From positions 29,667-93,666 of the forward strand of contig PWHR01000014.1 of NCBI GenBank assembly GCA_003554965.1: DNA of 64,000 nucleotides, read 5' to 3'. The DNA comes from Thermoplasmata archaeon. Lineage in GTDB: Archaea; Thermoplasmatota; Thermoplasmata; Halarchaeoplasmatales; Halarchaeoplasmataceae. This document shows, one piece after another, positions 51,867-63,900 of the stretch (position 1 is its first letter; each line of letters opens with the position of its first letter). A program made the translations under genes and the position numbers. The notes under the pieces are model-generated. The model did no database searches and had not been told where the DNA came from. It was given only the letters and a program-made list of their open reading frames with translations.

Positions 51867-54855
51867 TCATATCTTTCCAAAGCAAGGCAAATTGAAATAT
51901 CAATTTAGCTAGGTCTATCTTGTGACCGATCTCTTTTAATATTTTTCTACCTTTTTTGAATTCCATCTTGGATTTATTCCACTCCTTAAAATGTCTATAT
52001 ACTATACCGAGAGTACGATGACAGATTCCTTTTTCCGCCTTTGCGCCGATCTCCTCCGATATTTCTAACGCTTCTTCTGCCATTTTTTGAGCCTCTTTTT
52101 TATCCTCCTTGACCAGAATTTCAGACAAGTCCAACAATCCGTGGATCATGGCATTTTTATTTTCTATCTCTCTACAGAGCTCTATAGACTTTTCATAATA
52201 TGATTTCGATTTTTCGATCTGATTTATATATTTATAATAACTGCCCATATTCAAATATCCCAATGATAAACCGTACTTAAAATTTTTATTTTCACTCAAT
52301 TTAAGACTATTTTTATAATGTTTTTTTGCCTTTTCTAATTCACCTTTAATGAGATAGTAGTTCCCAAGATTGTTTAATGATATATTTTTGCCTCTCTCAT
52401 CGTCTATCTCCTTCACAATCTCATAACTTTTTTCATAATGGCAGTAGGCTTTTTCTAGCCTCCCCTTTTTAATATATAAATTACCTATATTGTTTAAAGC
52501 TGTAGACATATGACTCTTATCACCTATTTTTTTGAATATCTTCAAACTCTTTTCAAAGTTTTCTAAAGCCTCATTTACTTGTCCAATGTTCAGATAAACG
52601 TTCGCTATGCTGACTAAAGAAGAAGCTTGCCCTTGGATATTTTCTGTTTCCTCTCTGATCGCTAGACCTTTTTCAAGATATTTTAATGATAGATGATATC
52701 TGTCCTTATGATAATTGATGATACCTAAGGCATGATAAATATCAGCAAGTTCTTTCTTATTTTTACGATCCTTCCCGATGATCTTTAGAGCTTCTTTTAT
52801 GTTTTTTTCAGCCGATTCGTAAAGACCTTTCTTCATACAAGTCCAGCCTTTTAAATATTGGATACGACAGGTTTCTATATTAACTTCCTCATCCTCCTCC
52901 AACCCCATATTGAGATAATCTAGAGATTTATCAAAAAACCCTTTTTTATTATAAATCATTGCGATTTTCCTGTAAATCTTTGAGATATATCTATCATCCA
53001 ATTTTTCATCAAGCATTTTCTCGTAAAAATTTAACGCCTCATCGTATCTACCTATAGTTTTGTGTATGTCTGCTAGATTCTCTAAGGTTATTGCTCTCTC
53101 TTCAGGATCAATCTGGCATTCCTTAGATAGATCTATCGCTCTCTTATATATCTCTATTGCATCTTCGTGGGCATATATCTCTTTAGCTTTTTCACCTGCT
53201 TTTAGATAGTAATTGAAAGCTTCAGAGTATTCTTCAGCTTTCTCGTAATGATAACCTATATTAAAATAATAATCATCTAAGTTTTCACTATATATGTTTT
53301 CGATATTTTCAGCAACGGTTTTGTGCATATTTTTTCTTAGCGATTCAGGGATGTTTTCGTAAACTGTCATATGAACTAGACCATGGTCAAAGTGAAAGAC
53401 ATCTTCATTGGGTTCGGATTGCCATAAACCGATTCCTGTAAGAATATCGGTGCTTTCAAGAAGGTCAAAACCGTCAATGCCGGTTATTGAATGTAGTAAC
53501 GAAAACTGGATATCTTCTCCTATAACGCTTCCAATTCTAAGAACTTTTAGATCGTCTTTATTCAATCTTTTTATCCTTCTCTCGATGATCTCGTTTACTA
53601 CACTAGGGATATTGATCTCATCTTTTTCCGTTGGATATCTTTCTTTATCTGGATCAATTATCTCTTCTACCAACAGCTCTTTGACCAACTCTTCGCAAAA
53701 AAGGGGATTACCCTCTGATGTTTCATGTATCAGAGATACAAAGTCATCCGGGATATTTTCCTTTTCAATAATCATTCTTATGATATTTTTCGTAGCTTTA
53801 AATTCAAAGGGTTTTACTTTCAATTCCTCAACAAGATTTTTTCTCCTCATCCTCTGTATTACGTCTTCAACGAAACCATCGCTCCTGATATCTTCGGGTC
53901 TATAAGCCCCTAACAATAATACTGGTGCGTCTTCTAAATTTTCAGTTAAGTAGTAAAATAGCATTAGTGATGCCCGATCTATCCATTGAAAATCATCTAT
54001 GAATATAACCATCGCTTGTTTTTCTGCCATAGATCTTATATTTTCTAAAGTAGCAGAAAAAATCAAATCTCGATTGTTTTCTCTTTTTCCGGCGGACATT
54101 TTACGTTTTCCTTTTTCCTTGATAGCCTTATCGGAAAACTCTAAGGGCATATGTTCTTCGTCATCTAAATAGGGTTTGAAAGCTTCTTCAAAGGAAAGAT
54201 ATGGTCTAGAAAAGTTATGGTATCCTTTACCCACTAAAAAGTTTAGATCTTCAGATTGAACGATTCTTTTAAATTCATAGACTAATTTAGTTTTTCCAAC
54301 TCCAGCATTTCCTTTAATCAATATCGTTGAAGATCTGTCTTTTTTTACCTCTTCTAAAGACTCATTAAGGTATCGTTTCTCTTTCTCCCTGCCCACGAAA
54401 TCCTCATCTTCACTTATCTTTTTTGAGGTTAGATTTATCGTATTCGAGTCATCAATTTTGTTTAGAGCCGATATTAGCGGGTTTTGGCTTTCAATGTGTG
54501 AATTTATATTTTGAAGTTTTATAGTTTCTTGTGATGATCCGGTATTAACTGTTATCTTTTTATCTACAATCTCCTCTCGAAGCTCTTCCGCTTTTTTGTG
54601 TCCTTTAGAAGTCAGAGAGTAAACTTTTCTACGCCTTTTTAAACCTTTGACTCGACTTATATTCTCCTCAACCAAATTTTTATCGATCAAGTCCTTTATT
54701 ATCTCGCTTATCCGGCTTCTAGAAAGATCAACAGAATCTGCAATTCCGTTCTGACAGAGATCATATGGAACTTCTTTCATATCTTTTAAATTGTCTAGAG
54801 ATCTTTCTCCTTCTAAATGTAGTAAAACTCTATATCTTCCTTTAGCAGCTTGCAT
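51730..54855 (-). CDS. STAND-type transcriptional regulator B: winged helix, NTPase, TPR
   Basis: The 1041 residues are a paralogue of regulator A with the same domains: winged helix (1-100, with SDSVDLSRSRISEIIKDL-type recognition region, read here as ADSVDLSRSRISEIIK), STAND NTPase (FVGREKEKRYLNESL near 153, Walker A KGNAGVGKT at 181-189, Walker B MVIFIDDFQWIDRASL), and TPR repeats (about 560-1000). The overall identity is moderate, but the last 25 or so residues (KKKWRNQIKKSRKMFEDIGM and onward) are identical to regulator A, matching the DNA repeat. After that block it reads 13 further residues into DNA that is noncoding in copy 1. It diverges from protease B across 118 bp. The gene is very AT-rich (one 60-base line sampled is about 32% GC). 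Confidence 0.88.
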   Translation of the reverse strand: MQAAKGRYRVLLHLEGERSLDNLKDMKEVPYDLCQNGIADSVDLSRSRISEIIKDLIDKNLVEENISRVKGLKRRRKVYSLTSKGHKKAEELREEIVDKKITVNTGSSQETIKLQNINSHIESQNPLISALNKIDDSNTINLTSKKISEDEDFVGREKEKRYLNESLEEVKKDRSSTILIKGNAGVGKTKLVYEFKRIVQSEDLNFLVGKGYHNFSRPYLSFEEAFKPYLDDEEHMPLEFSDKAIKEKGKRKMSAGKRENNRDLIFSATLENIRSMAEKQAMVIFIDDFQWIDRASLMLFYYLTENLEDAPVLLLGAYRPEDIRSDGFVEDVIQRMRRKNLVEELKVKPFEFKATKNIIRMIIEKENIPDDFVSLIHETSEGNPLFCEELVKELLVEEIIDPDKERYPTEKDEINIPSVVNEIIERRIKRLNKDDLKVLRIGSVIGEDIQFSLLHSITGIDGFDLLESTDILTGIGLWQSEPNEDVFHFDHGLVHMTVYENIPESLRKNMHKTVAENIENIYSENLDDYYFNIGYHYEKAEEYSEAFNYYLKAGEKAKEIYAHEDAIEIYKRAIDLSKECQIDPEERAITLENLADIHKTIGRYDEALNFYEKMLDEKLDDRYISKIYRKIAMIYNKKGFFDKSLDYLNMGLEEDEEVNIETCRIQYLKGWTCMKKGLYESAEKNIKEALKIIGKDRKNKKELADIYHALGIINYHKDRYHLSLKYLEKGLAIREETENIQGQASSLVSIANVYLNIGQVNEALENFEKSLKIFKKIGDKSHMSTALNNIGNLYIKKGRLEKAYCHYEKSYEIVKEIDDERGKNISLNNLGNYYLIKGELEKAKKHYKNSLKLSENKNFKYGLSLGYLNMGSYYKYINQIEKSKSYYEKSIELCREIENKNAMIHGLLDLSEILVKEDKKEAQKMAEEALEISEEIGAKAEKGICHRTLGIVYRHFKEWNKSKMEFKKGRKILKEIGHKIDLAKLIFQFALLWKDMREKKKWRNQIKKSRKMFEDIGMELWIEKCDKESKGISHNSQTVGN

Positions 54856-54904
54856 TGCAACTGATAGGGGCGATTTGTATTATTAAAAACTTCCTATCGC
54901 ATTC

Positions 54905-54914
54905 CCACATGTGG
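54905..54914. promoter_or_regulatory. Palindrome upstream of protease B TATA box
   Basis: CCACATGTGG is a 10-bp palindrome eight bases upstream of a TATA-like element (CTTAAATA, 54923-54930). It shares the central ACATGT and the placement with the palindrome before protease A, although flanking bases differ. It is a candidate site for regulator B or for cross-regulation. Confidence 0.45.
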
Positions 54915-54973
54915 TAGTGAAACTTAAATAACTACACCTACAAGTCCAACTCGCACAAATGCGAGGCATATAA

Positions 54974-57900
54974 ATGTTAGAAAATAAACCAAGCAGAACG
55001 TTTTCAGTGTTAGTGATTGTAGTTGTTCTAGTCACCGGTACAGTTTTTCCGGTGATGATCGGAGCTATGGCCGAAACGGAATCATTCGAAAGTCATTCCT
55101 CAGACGAAACGATAGTACTGGTGAAGGAAGATGATGAAGATAAATTGGAGTATATAAATGAGTATGGTGAGATCATAGACCATTACGGCGAAAATATATT
55201 ATTGGAAATCCCTCGACAAGATATTAGTGAATTAAGGAGAGAATACGAGGTCGATGGTCTAGAGTCAAGCAATCAAATCAACATTAAGGGCCACACCTTC
55301 GATACGACAGAAGGTTTTTGTGATCTAGATACAGACTTGAAGATAGAGGGATACGAATCTGAAAATGAAGGGATATATATAGTAGACATGATAGGACCGG
55401 TAAACCCAGAATGGAAAGAACAGTTAGAAGATTTAGGTGTAGATGTATTGAACTATCAACCGAATTATGCCTATGAAGTCGTTATGGATCCTGATATAGC
55501 AGAGATGGTAGAGAATTTTGACTTTGTAGATTGGGTAGGACCCTATCAACCGGAATTTAAAATCCACCCTGCGGTGGATGATGCTCTTGAAAAGGAGATG
55601 CCTTTTACGGTAAGATTGAGACCGGGTTTTGAAGACACTACTTTAAATCAGATAGATACAAAACTTGACGTTGTCAGTCATGAAGATCTTAAGGAAGACG
55701 GACTTCGGTTAACTGTGAACATTGATTCGTTGAATAAAATCGAAAGTCTAGCGATGGATAACGATGTCTACTACATTTCACCATATGTAGAACCGGAACT
55801 TCATGGAGAGATGGACATACAACAGTTAGGCGGAGGGATGTGGTTCATGGACGACGAGTACGAAACAAGAACTGATCTAGATCCAGAACCTCCTGAGGGA
55901 GATCCTCAAGAACCTTACAGGAAACATGGAGACTACGGAGCTTACATAAATCAGCTTGGACATTATGGTGATGATATCACGGTTGCTGTGGCCGACTCAG
56001 GCGTAGGTGATGGTTCTACGGGTGATGCAGGTGTAGAAGACTTTACAGGGAGGATAATAGATGGATACGGTTTTGGTGAAGAAAACGATTGGCAGGACGG
56101 ATTGGGTCACGGCACCCAAGTCACTGGATTTATTGCAGGAGATACTTATCATGGAACAGGAGAAACATGGGATGATTTTGAAGATGGAGACATGGAATAT
56201 TACATGGGCCAAGGTCTAGCTTCTGAATCTGAAATTTTTGCTACAAAAATATTCGATGATGGAGGAAATTTCTTACCGACTGAGTATTATCCTATAATTG
56301 AAGAACCGGCACAAAGATCTGACGCATATATACATGGTAATTCCTGGGGTGCAGGGACCATGGGAGAATACAGTGATTCTGATGAGATATTTGATCAGGG
56401 AGTGAGAGATGCAGATAGAGATACGGATGAAAATGAAGAAATGGTCGTGACTGTTTCTGCGGGAAATGATGGTGGACGAGGTGGTTACGAACAGGAGACA
56501 GGCAGTCCTGGAAATGCTAAGAATGTGATAACGGTAGGGGGAAACCAACCATATAATCCTGGTTTAGGATACGAAAATCCGCATAATATGGCAGACTTCA
56601 GCTCAAGAGGATGGACCGAGGACAACCGTATCAAACCTGATATAGTAGCTCCTTCCGAAAGCGTTCTCTCACAAAATACTCCGTTGGATGAGGGCGACTA
56701 TGTTGCTGTAGATGGGACTTCTTTCGGTAATCCTCTTGCAGCAGGAGCCGCGAGTATAGTTGTGGAATGGTATGAAGACAATTATGATGAAAAGCCTAGT
56801 CCCGCCATGGTGAGAGCTATATTGATAAATACAGCAAACGAGTTGGATCCTGAGATTGGAGATACAAGAGGTCATGTCCCGAATGAAGATGAAGGATGGG
56901 GTGTGCCCGATCTTTCTAAGCTCGAGCATCCAGAAAAGGAGCATATGGATTTCTTATTTGAAGATCAGGAATCACTATTGACAACCGGTGAAGTCAACGA
57001 ATATGAAGTTAGCTATCCAGACGATGAAGAACCATTGAAAATCACACTTGCATGGACTGATGAACATGCAGTGGAGGGCGATAGTGCTGGTGGATCACCG
57101 ACTTTGAAGAACAATCTTGATTTAGAGGTGGAATCACCCGACGGGAAGATATATAGAGGTAATGCCTTCAATGAAACTGGTGGAGCAGAGAGTGACAACG
57201 GCTTTTCATATGCTGATACCGAAGTGATGGAAGTTTTTGATCACAGTGAGGACGGATGGGACGACGCTAATAATGTCCAAAATGTTTTCATACCTCCCGA
57301 AGAAATAGAAACTGGTAGTTATTCAATTAGAGTTAAGGGTACGAATATTCCAGCCGACTCCAACAATGATGGAGAAGCAAATCAGGATTATGCATTGAGT
57401 GTTTACAACTCACCTTCAAAGCACATACCAGAAAAAGACGGAGAGATAATCTTTGATGAAAACGAATATGCAGGCGATGATTACGTAAATATAACTTTGA
57501 TCGATGCTATTTTACAGGATGAGGAAACTCACGATATAGATGTCTCTAGTCTAGATTCTGAAGGGAGTGAAATAGAAAACGTCACAGTTACGTTATATGA
57601 GGATGAAGAGAACCCTGGTACGTTCAAAGGATCACTGCAATTGACCGAGGATGAAGAAGGAGAAGGATTATTCGTACAGCATGACGGGGAGATAAAGGGC
57701 TGGTACTGGGATGAAGACCCCGGTCATCCAGACGATTTGGAAGAAATAGATGAAAATAGACTTGGAACTAATTCTAAGATCACTGAGACGAGAGATGTTG
57801 GGGTTTCTGAAATAAATCAACCTTCTGAACGCGTAAATGCTGAAGAATCTCATCCTGTAGAGGTTACCGTGGAAAATTATGGCACCTTCGATGAACCTAG

Positions 57901-60900
57901 TGTTCCAGTAGAAACGACGATAGCTACAGAAAAACAATTGTTGTATGAGGATTTCGATGGAGAGATACCCGATGACTGGGAGATCGACTCTACTGCTTCT
58001 GAAACTTGGGAGTGGGATGAAACTTTTGGCGGCACACCGATGGCTAGTGTTGACGAGGCACCAAGTGAAAATCAGGATGAGTGGTTGATCACACCAACAT
58101 TTGATGCGAGTGAAGCGGAAGAAACACATCTTTATTTGGATCAATCAATATCTGTTACTACATGGGAATCTTCAGCTGAAGTATCGATAAGTACGGACGG
58201 TGGAGATAGTTGGGAAGAAATAGATTCCTATACAAGCGATGCAGGTGAGAAGGAATATGATATTTCCGAGTGGGCAGATGGCGAAGAAGAAGTTCAACTA
58301 GCGTTCATATTTGAGAGTAATACACACGATGGCTGGGTCACTGACGGATATGACCTCTTCGAGGTTGAAGTCGATTACATAGGAGAGGTTTATTCAGATG
58401 AGATGACAGTAGATATAGATTCAGACGATTACGAGACAGTGACTTTCGATGAATGGAAACCTTCAACTGAAGCGGTTTATTACATGAATTCCACCACCTC
58501 ACTTGAAGAGGACGATGACCCAACTAATGATTACGAAACACAGACTATTACTGTTGAAAATATAAATGATGTAGGTGTAACTGAAATTATAGATCCACCA
58601 GAGATAGTAAGTAGTGATGAAACTTATCCTGTTGAAGTAGAAGTTGAAAACTTTGGAACCTTTGATGAAACTGAAATACCTGTAGAAGTTTTGATAGAGG
58701 GAAACTCTGTTGATGTCACCGGTGAAGAAGAAATATCCTTATTCTATGAGGATTTCGATGAAGAGATACCCGACGATTGGGAGATTAACGATACCGCTTC
58801 TACAACCTGGGAGTGGGACGAAACATCCGATGATATACCGATGGCTAGTATCGACGAAGAATCTAACGAAAACCAGGATGAGTGGTTGATAACACCAAAA
58901 TTTGATGCGAGTGAAGCACAGGAAACAATTCTCTATCTGGATCAGTCTGTTATGATCGACAACGGATGGAACACAGTGTCTTCAGCTGAAGTATCGATAA
59001 GTACGGACGGTGGAGATAGTTGGGAAGAAATAGATACCTATTCAAGCGATGCAGGTGAGAAGGAATATGATATTTCCGAGTGGGCAGATGGCGAAGAAGA
59101 AGTTCAACTAGCGTTCATATTTGATAGTGACATACACAGTGAGTGGGTGAGCGATGGTTATGATCTCTTCGAGGTCGAGGTTTATTACTTGGGAGATGAC
59201 GACTATTCAGACGAAACTACCATAGATCTTTACGCAGGTGAGAATAAGAGCGTATCTTTTGATGATTGGACTCCTTCTGATGACAGTGAATTTTTAATGA
59301 ACGCTACCACTTCTCTAGATGATGACGATGATCCGACCAATGACTACACCACTCAAACGATGGAACTTTCAGATGTACTTGATGTTGGCGTTACAGAGAT
59401 ACATTCACCTGAGGGATCATATCTCTTCGACACGATGATAGACGTAGAAGCGGAAGTAGAGAACTTTGGAGAGCTTGATATAGATGATGTTCCAGTCGAA
59501 GCTACTATCGAAGAGATGGTAAAATTATTGGATGAAGATTTCGAAGATGAGATTCCGGATGAATGGACGATCGATAATACGACGGATGGTTCTGCAACTT
59601 GGCATCATGATGAAAGCTGGGATGGGACCAATATGGCCAAGATTCAGGACTGTGCGGACACATCACAGGAAGAGTGGCTTATCTCACCGGAGTTCGATGC
59701 TTCAGAAGCTTTCGATACGTTCCTCGAGATAAATCATGAATTCTATAATGGAATTTGGGGTGACAGTTTTGGTGAATTGAAGATAAGTTCAGACGCTGGT
59801 GAGAATTGGGAAACAATTGACAAAATGGATGATTCAGATTCTGAGACTGAGGAACTTGTATATGACATATCTGACCGTGTAGAAGGTGAAGAAGAAATAC
59901 AAATAGCTTTAGTATTCAACGCTGAAGATCATGGATCGACTTATAGTCACGATTACTGGGACATCTACGACATTTCTGTTACTTATAAGGAAGATGCAGA
60001 ATATATCGACGATATCACAACAGATATCGATTCAGAGAGCAAAATCAATGTGACCTTCGAGGATTGGGAACCTGATAACGTGGGTGAATACAAAGTAAAT
60101 GTGACGACTTTATTAGAACATGATGCTGATCCAAGCAACGACTATGAAACTCAATTTGTAGAGATATTAGAAAGGGAGCATGACATCGGTGTTGATGATA
60201 TATTGACTCCTAAAAGTTTGACATGGAACGAGACACAAACAGTAACATCTAATATCACCAATTATGGGGATTATCATGAAACCGATATACCGATCGAAGC
60301 CAATGCTCAGCGAATCTTAGGAATTAGAGAAGATTTCTCAGGAGATTTTCCACCAAAGGGATGGGAAACAGATGATTGGATTCAATCCTATTCAAATGAG
60401 GCTGGAGGGGAAGCTCCGGAGGCTGAACTCTATTGGGAAAACATAGAAGATGATTATTCGTATCTTAAGAGCGAACCAGTGGACACTAACGATACTGAAG
60501 AATTGACCCTGGAGTTCAAATCACATATTGATCACTACGAGGAGTATTTCAGTGCAAGAGTGTTGGTCAGATCAGACCTTGATGAAGATTGGAGTGATGT
60601 TTCTCCATGGAACAATCCAGTCTTTGGAGATATAGAGGCAGATGAATATGAGGTCAACATAACAGAATATATCGGAGAAGAAACTCAGCTGAAGTTTGAG
60701 TTTGAAGGTGATGCATGGAACATAAATCACTGGTATATCGATGACATTAGAGCAGACTACATAGAAGATGGCTATGAATACGAGGATGAGATAGAGATAG
60801 ACTTAGATATGGGTGAAACAAAAACTACCGAATTTGAAGATTGGAATCCGTCAACACCAGGAGATTACGTTTTCAATGTGACTGCTCAACATCCTGATGA

Positions 60901-63900
60901 ATCTCATCCTGAGAATTCTTCTTTCGAGAAGGACATATACGTTGAAGAAGTAATATACGATTTAGAAGCAACCTCTATAAATAGGCCGATTGAACCGGTC
61001 TTCAACTATGAAGAAGAAGTCATAGGTACAGTAACCAACGTCGGAAATAGAGATATTACTGAGGAAACCGTAGTTAACATGGATATCAAACCTGTGCATC
61101 GAAACATGCCGATAAACGAGGAGTTCTCTGACGGTTTACCGGATGGTTGGACAATAGAGGATAGAGACGGAAATGACAACACATGGGAATGGGATGAGGA
61201 AGATGAATTGATGAAAGTCACCTCTGCAAACGAACACGAAAACGACGTATTATGGACTGAAGTTGCTGACTGCTCTATAGAAGATATCGGAGAAGACCAT
61301 AGACTAGAACTAGAATTCCTCTCAACTTATCAAGGTACAAATGATAGAGACCTACTAATTTCTACTGATGGGGGAGAAACTTACAGAAGGATCGGAAGAG
61401 ATATAGGAGAAGGCGAGATGACTCATGATATTACAGATATAGCTCTAGACGAAGAAGAAGTTATGATCGGTTGGGAATTCTATTCAGAGGAACCTGAAGA
61501 GGAAGATTATTGGAAGATAGACGATGTAAAGATATCACACGAATACACTACTGAGGAGTATTTCTCAAGTGCTACGTTCGACGATTTGAATGTGAGTGAG
61601 GAAAAGCAGTTATCCTTTGAGAATTGGGATCCTGAGTATTATCCTAGTGAATATATCCTCACAATGACAACCGACCACGAGGAAGATGAGAATTTAGAAA
61701 ACGTTGAAATAGTCGAAAGATTAAAGGTCGAAGAGCATGCTCCACCAGAACCTCCAATAGATCCTAATCCTGAAGACGGCGAAGAAGATGTCACCCATTC
61801 ACCTGTTTTAGATGTATTGGTAACAGATCCAAACGACCATCATATGGATGTAACATTCTATCTTTTTGACGAAGATGGAGATGAGATAGCTAATGAAACT
61901 GATAAGAATGTTGACTCAGGGGAAAGAGCGGAAGTTCAGTTCCTGATGATCGATGTTGATTCCACTTTTACATGGCATGTAGAGGCTGATGATGGTATTG
62001 AATCTACTAGCTCCCAAACCTGGGAATTCCACACATATGAACCTGAGGGGATGTGGAAAACCACTACTGCTGACATAAATACTGAGTCACCGGGTCAGGT
62101 AGAAAATATTGAAGTCGATTGGGACAACGATATCTGGAGCGTAACAGGTAATGAAGTGAGCTGGGACGCTTCCCCGGATGATGGTGCAGGGAATGATGAT
62201 ACCGAATACTATTCCATATATAGAGCTGAAGACGAAGAAGGTCCGTGGGACGAGACCACAAAGATTGGTACAGTCGAAGCTGATGGATCTGAAAATTATA
62301 GCTATTTTGATGAAGGAATGGCAGATGATGGTGAACAATGGAGCTACGTGGTGAGAGCAGTGGATAGAGTCGGAAATATGGATATGAATGAAGAGTCTGT
62401 ATCTGAGATGCCTCTTCCAGATGTAACCGATCCAAATCCGATCGATGGTGAAGAGGTTGAGGAACTCGAGCAGACATTGTCTGTTGATATAACTACTCCT
62501 AACCACATAGAGGAGATGATGGAAGTTAGATTCTATGACGGAAGAACTCACGAATTGATAGCTAGAGAAGACGGGGTAGATGAAAATCCTGTTGAAGTAA
62601 CATGGGAACTAGAAGAAAGTGACATGGGCGAGGACCATTACTGGTTCGTTGTGGGAGGCTACGAGGATTACGATGTAAGTAAAATGAGTCCAGAGAGTCT
62701 CTTCGAAAAAGAAATAGGAACTACCTCAGATGAGGATATACAAGTTGCAGTTATCGATGAGGAAAATTACCATAACGGTGAAATTGAGAATAAACTAGAA
62801 GACTATCTTCCTAGTGAATACACAGTCGACACTCTAGAGTCCTACGAAGTAATCGAAAATATGGATGAATATGATGAATTTGTTATCCAGCGCTTTGGAA
62901 GTGATTCTTTAGCTGAGGATTTCTTAGATTCTCTCGAAGATGACCAAGGAGTAGTTTATCTTGACTCGCATCAAGGAGCAACGGCTGAGGGTTATTCCGA
63001 CGGGATCTACAGACTTCACAATGTGCGTAACGATCCAGAATTTAGAAACTCTGAAGGAGGGGATACCGATCCCCCGACTACTATGAATATATTGGAGGAC
63101 CATCCAATTTTTGATAAGGTAGGTGAAGCAGGAGAAGATATAACTCTGTTCGATGGAATGAACAATTGGGGATCATGGTTCGATGATTACAGTGGAGATT
63201 TGCTTGCCGAAGTTGATTATGGTGGCGGATTTAGTGGACCAGGGGTAGGAGTTAGTCAAGACGATTCAGAGATACTATTACCAGCGAAAGGAATAGACGT
63301 ATTTGGTGAAGCCGACGATGAGGGCTGGACAGAGGAAGCTAACCAACTATTGGCGAATTCTGTTGAATTCGTTGCAGGTCAGGCAGAATACGAACCCGAG
63401 GGATGGCATTTCCATCTTCTAAACACTGTTGATCCAGTCGCTGATGCAGGAGAAGACATCGAAGCCGATCAGGGCGATATGATAACTTTAGACGGCACCG
63501 ATTCATATAATCCACCTTCGGAAAATGGAGGTATAGATGCGTATGAGTGGACCATAGAGGATCCGACAGGAGATGTAACAGAATTGCAGGGTGCGTTAGT
63601 AGAGTATACATTAGAATACGCCTTAGAGTACGAAGTGACTTTGACAGTATACGATGAGGAAGGAAATCAAGACGAAGATACAATCCAGATTTACGCAGTA
63701 GATACCGAAGATCCTATTGCCGATGCAGGAGAGGATATCGAAGCATATCAAGGTGAGAGCGTCACATTAGATGGGAGCGGATCGACTGACAACGTAGGGA
63801 TCGACGAATACGAGTGGACAATCGATAAACCAACGGGTGAAGAAATCACCCAATATGGTGAGCAAGTGGATTATACTTTAGAATATGCTTTAGAGTACGA

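Noticed and set aside
62064-62551. Minus-strand frames opposite protease B
   Set aside because: They overlap the continuous plus-strand frame and have no support such as a promoter, ribosome site or known motif.
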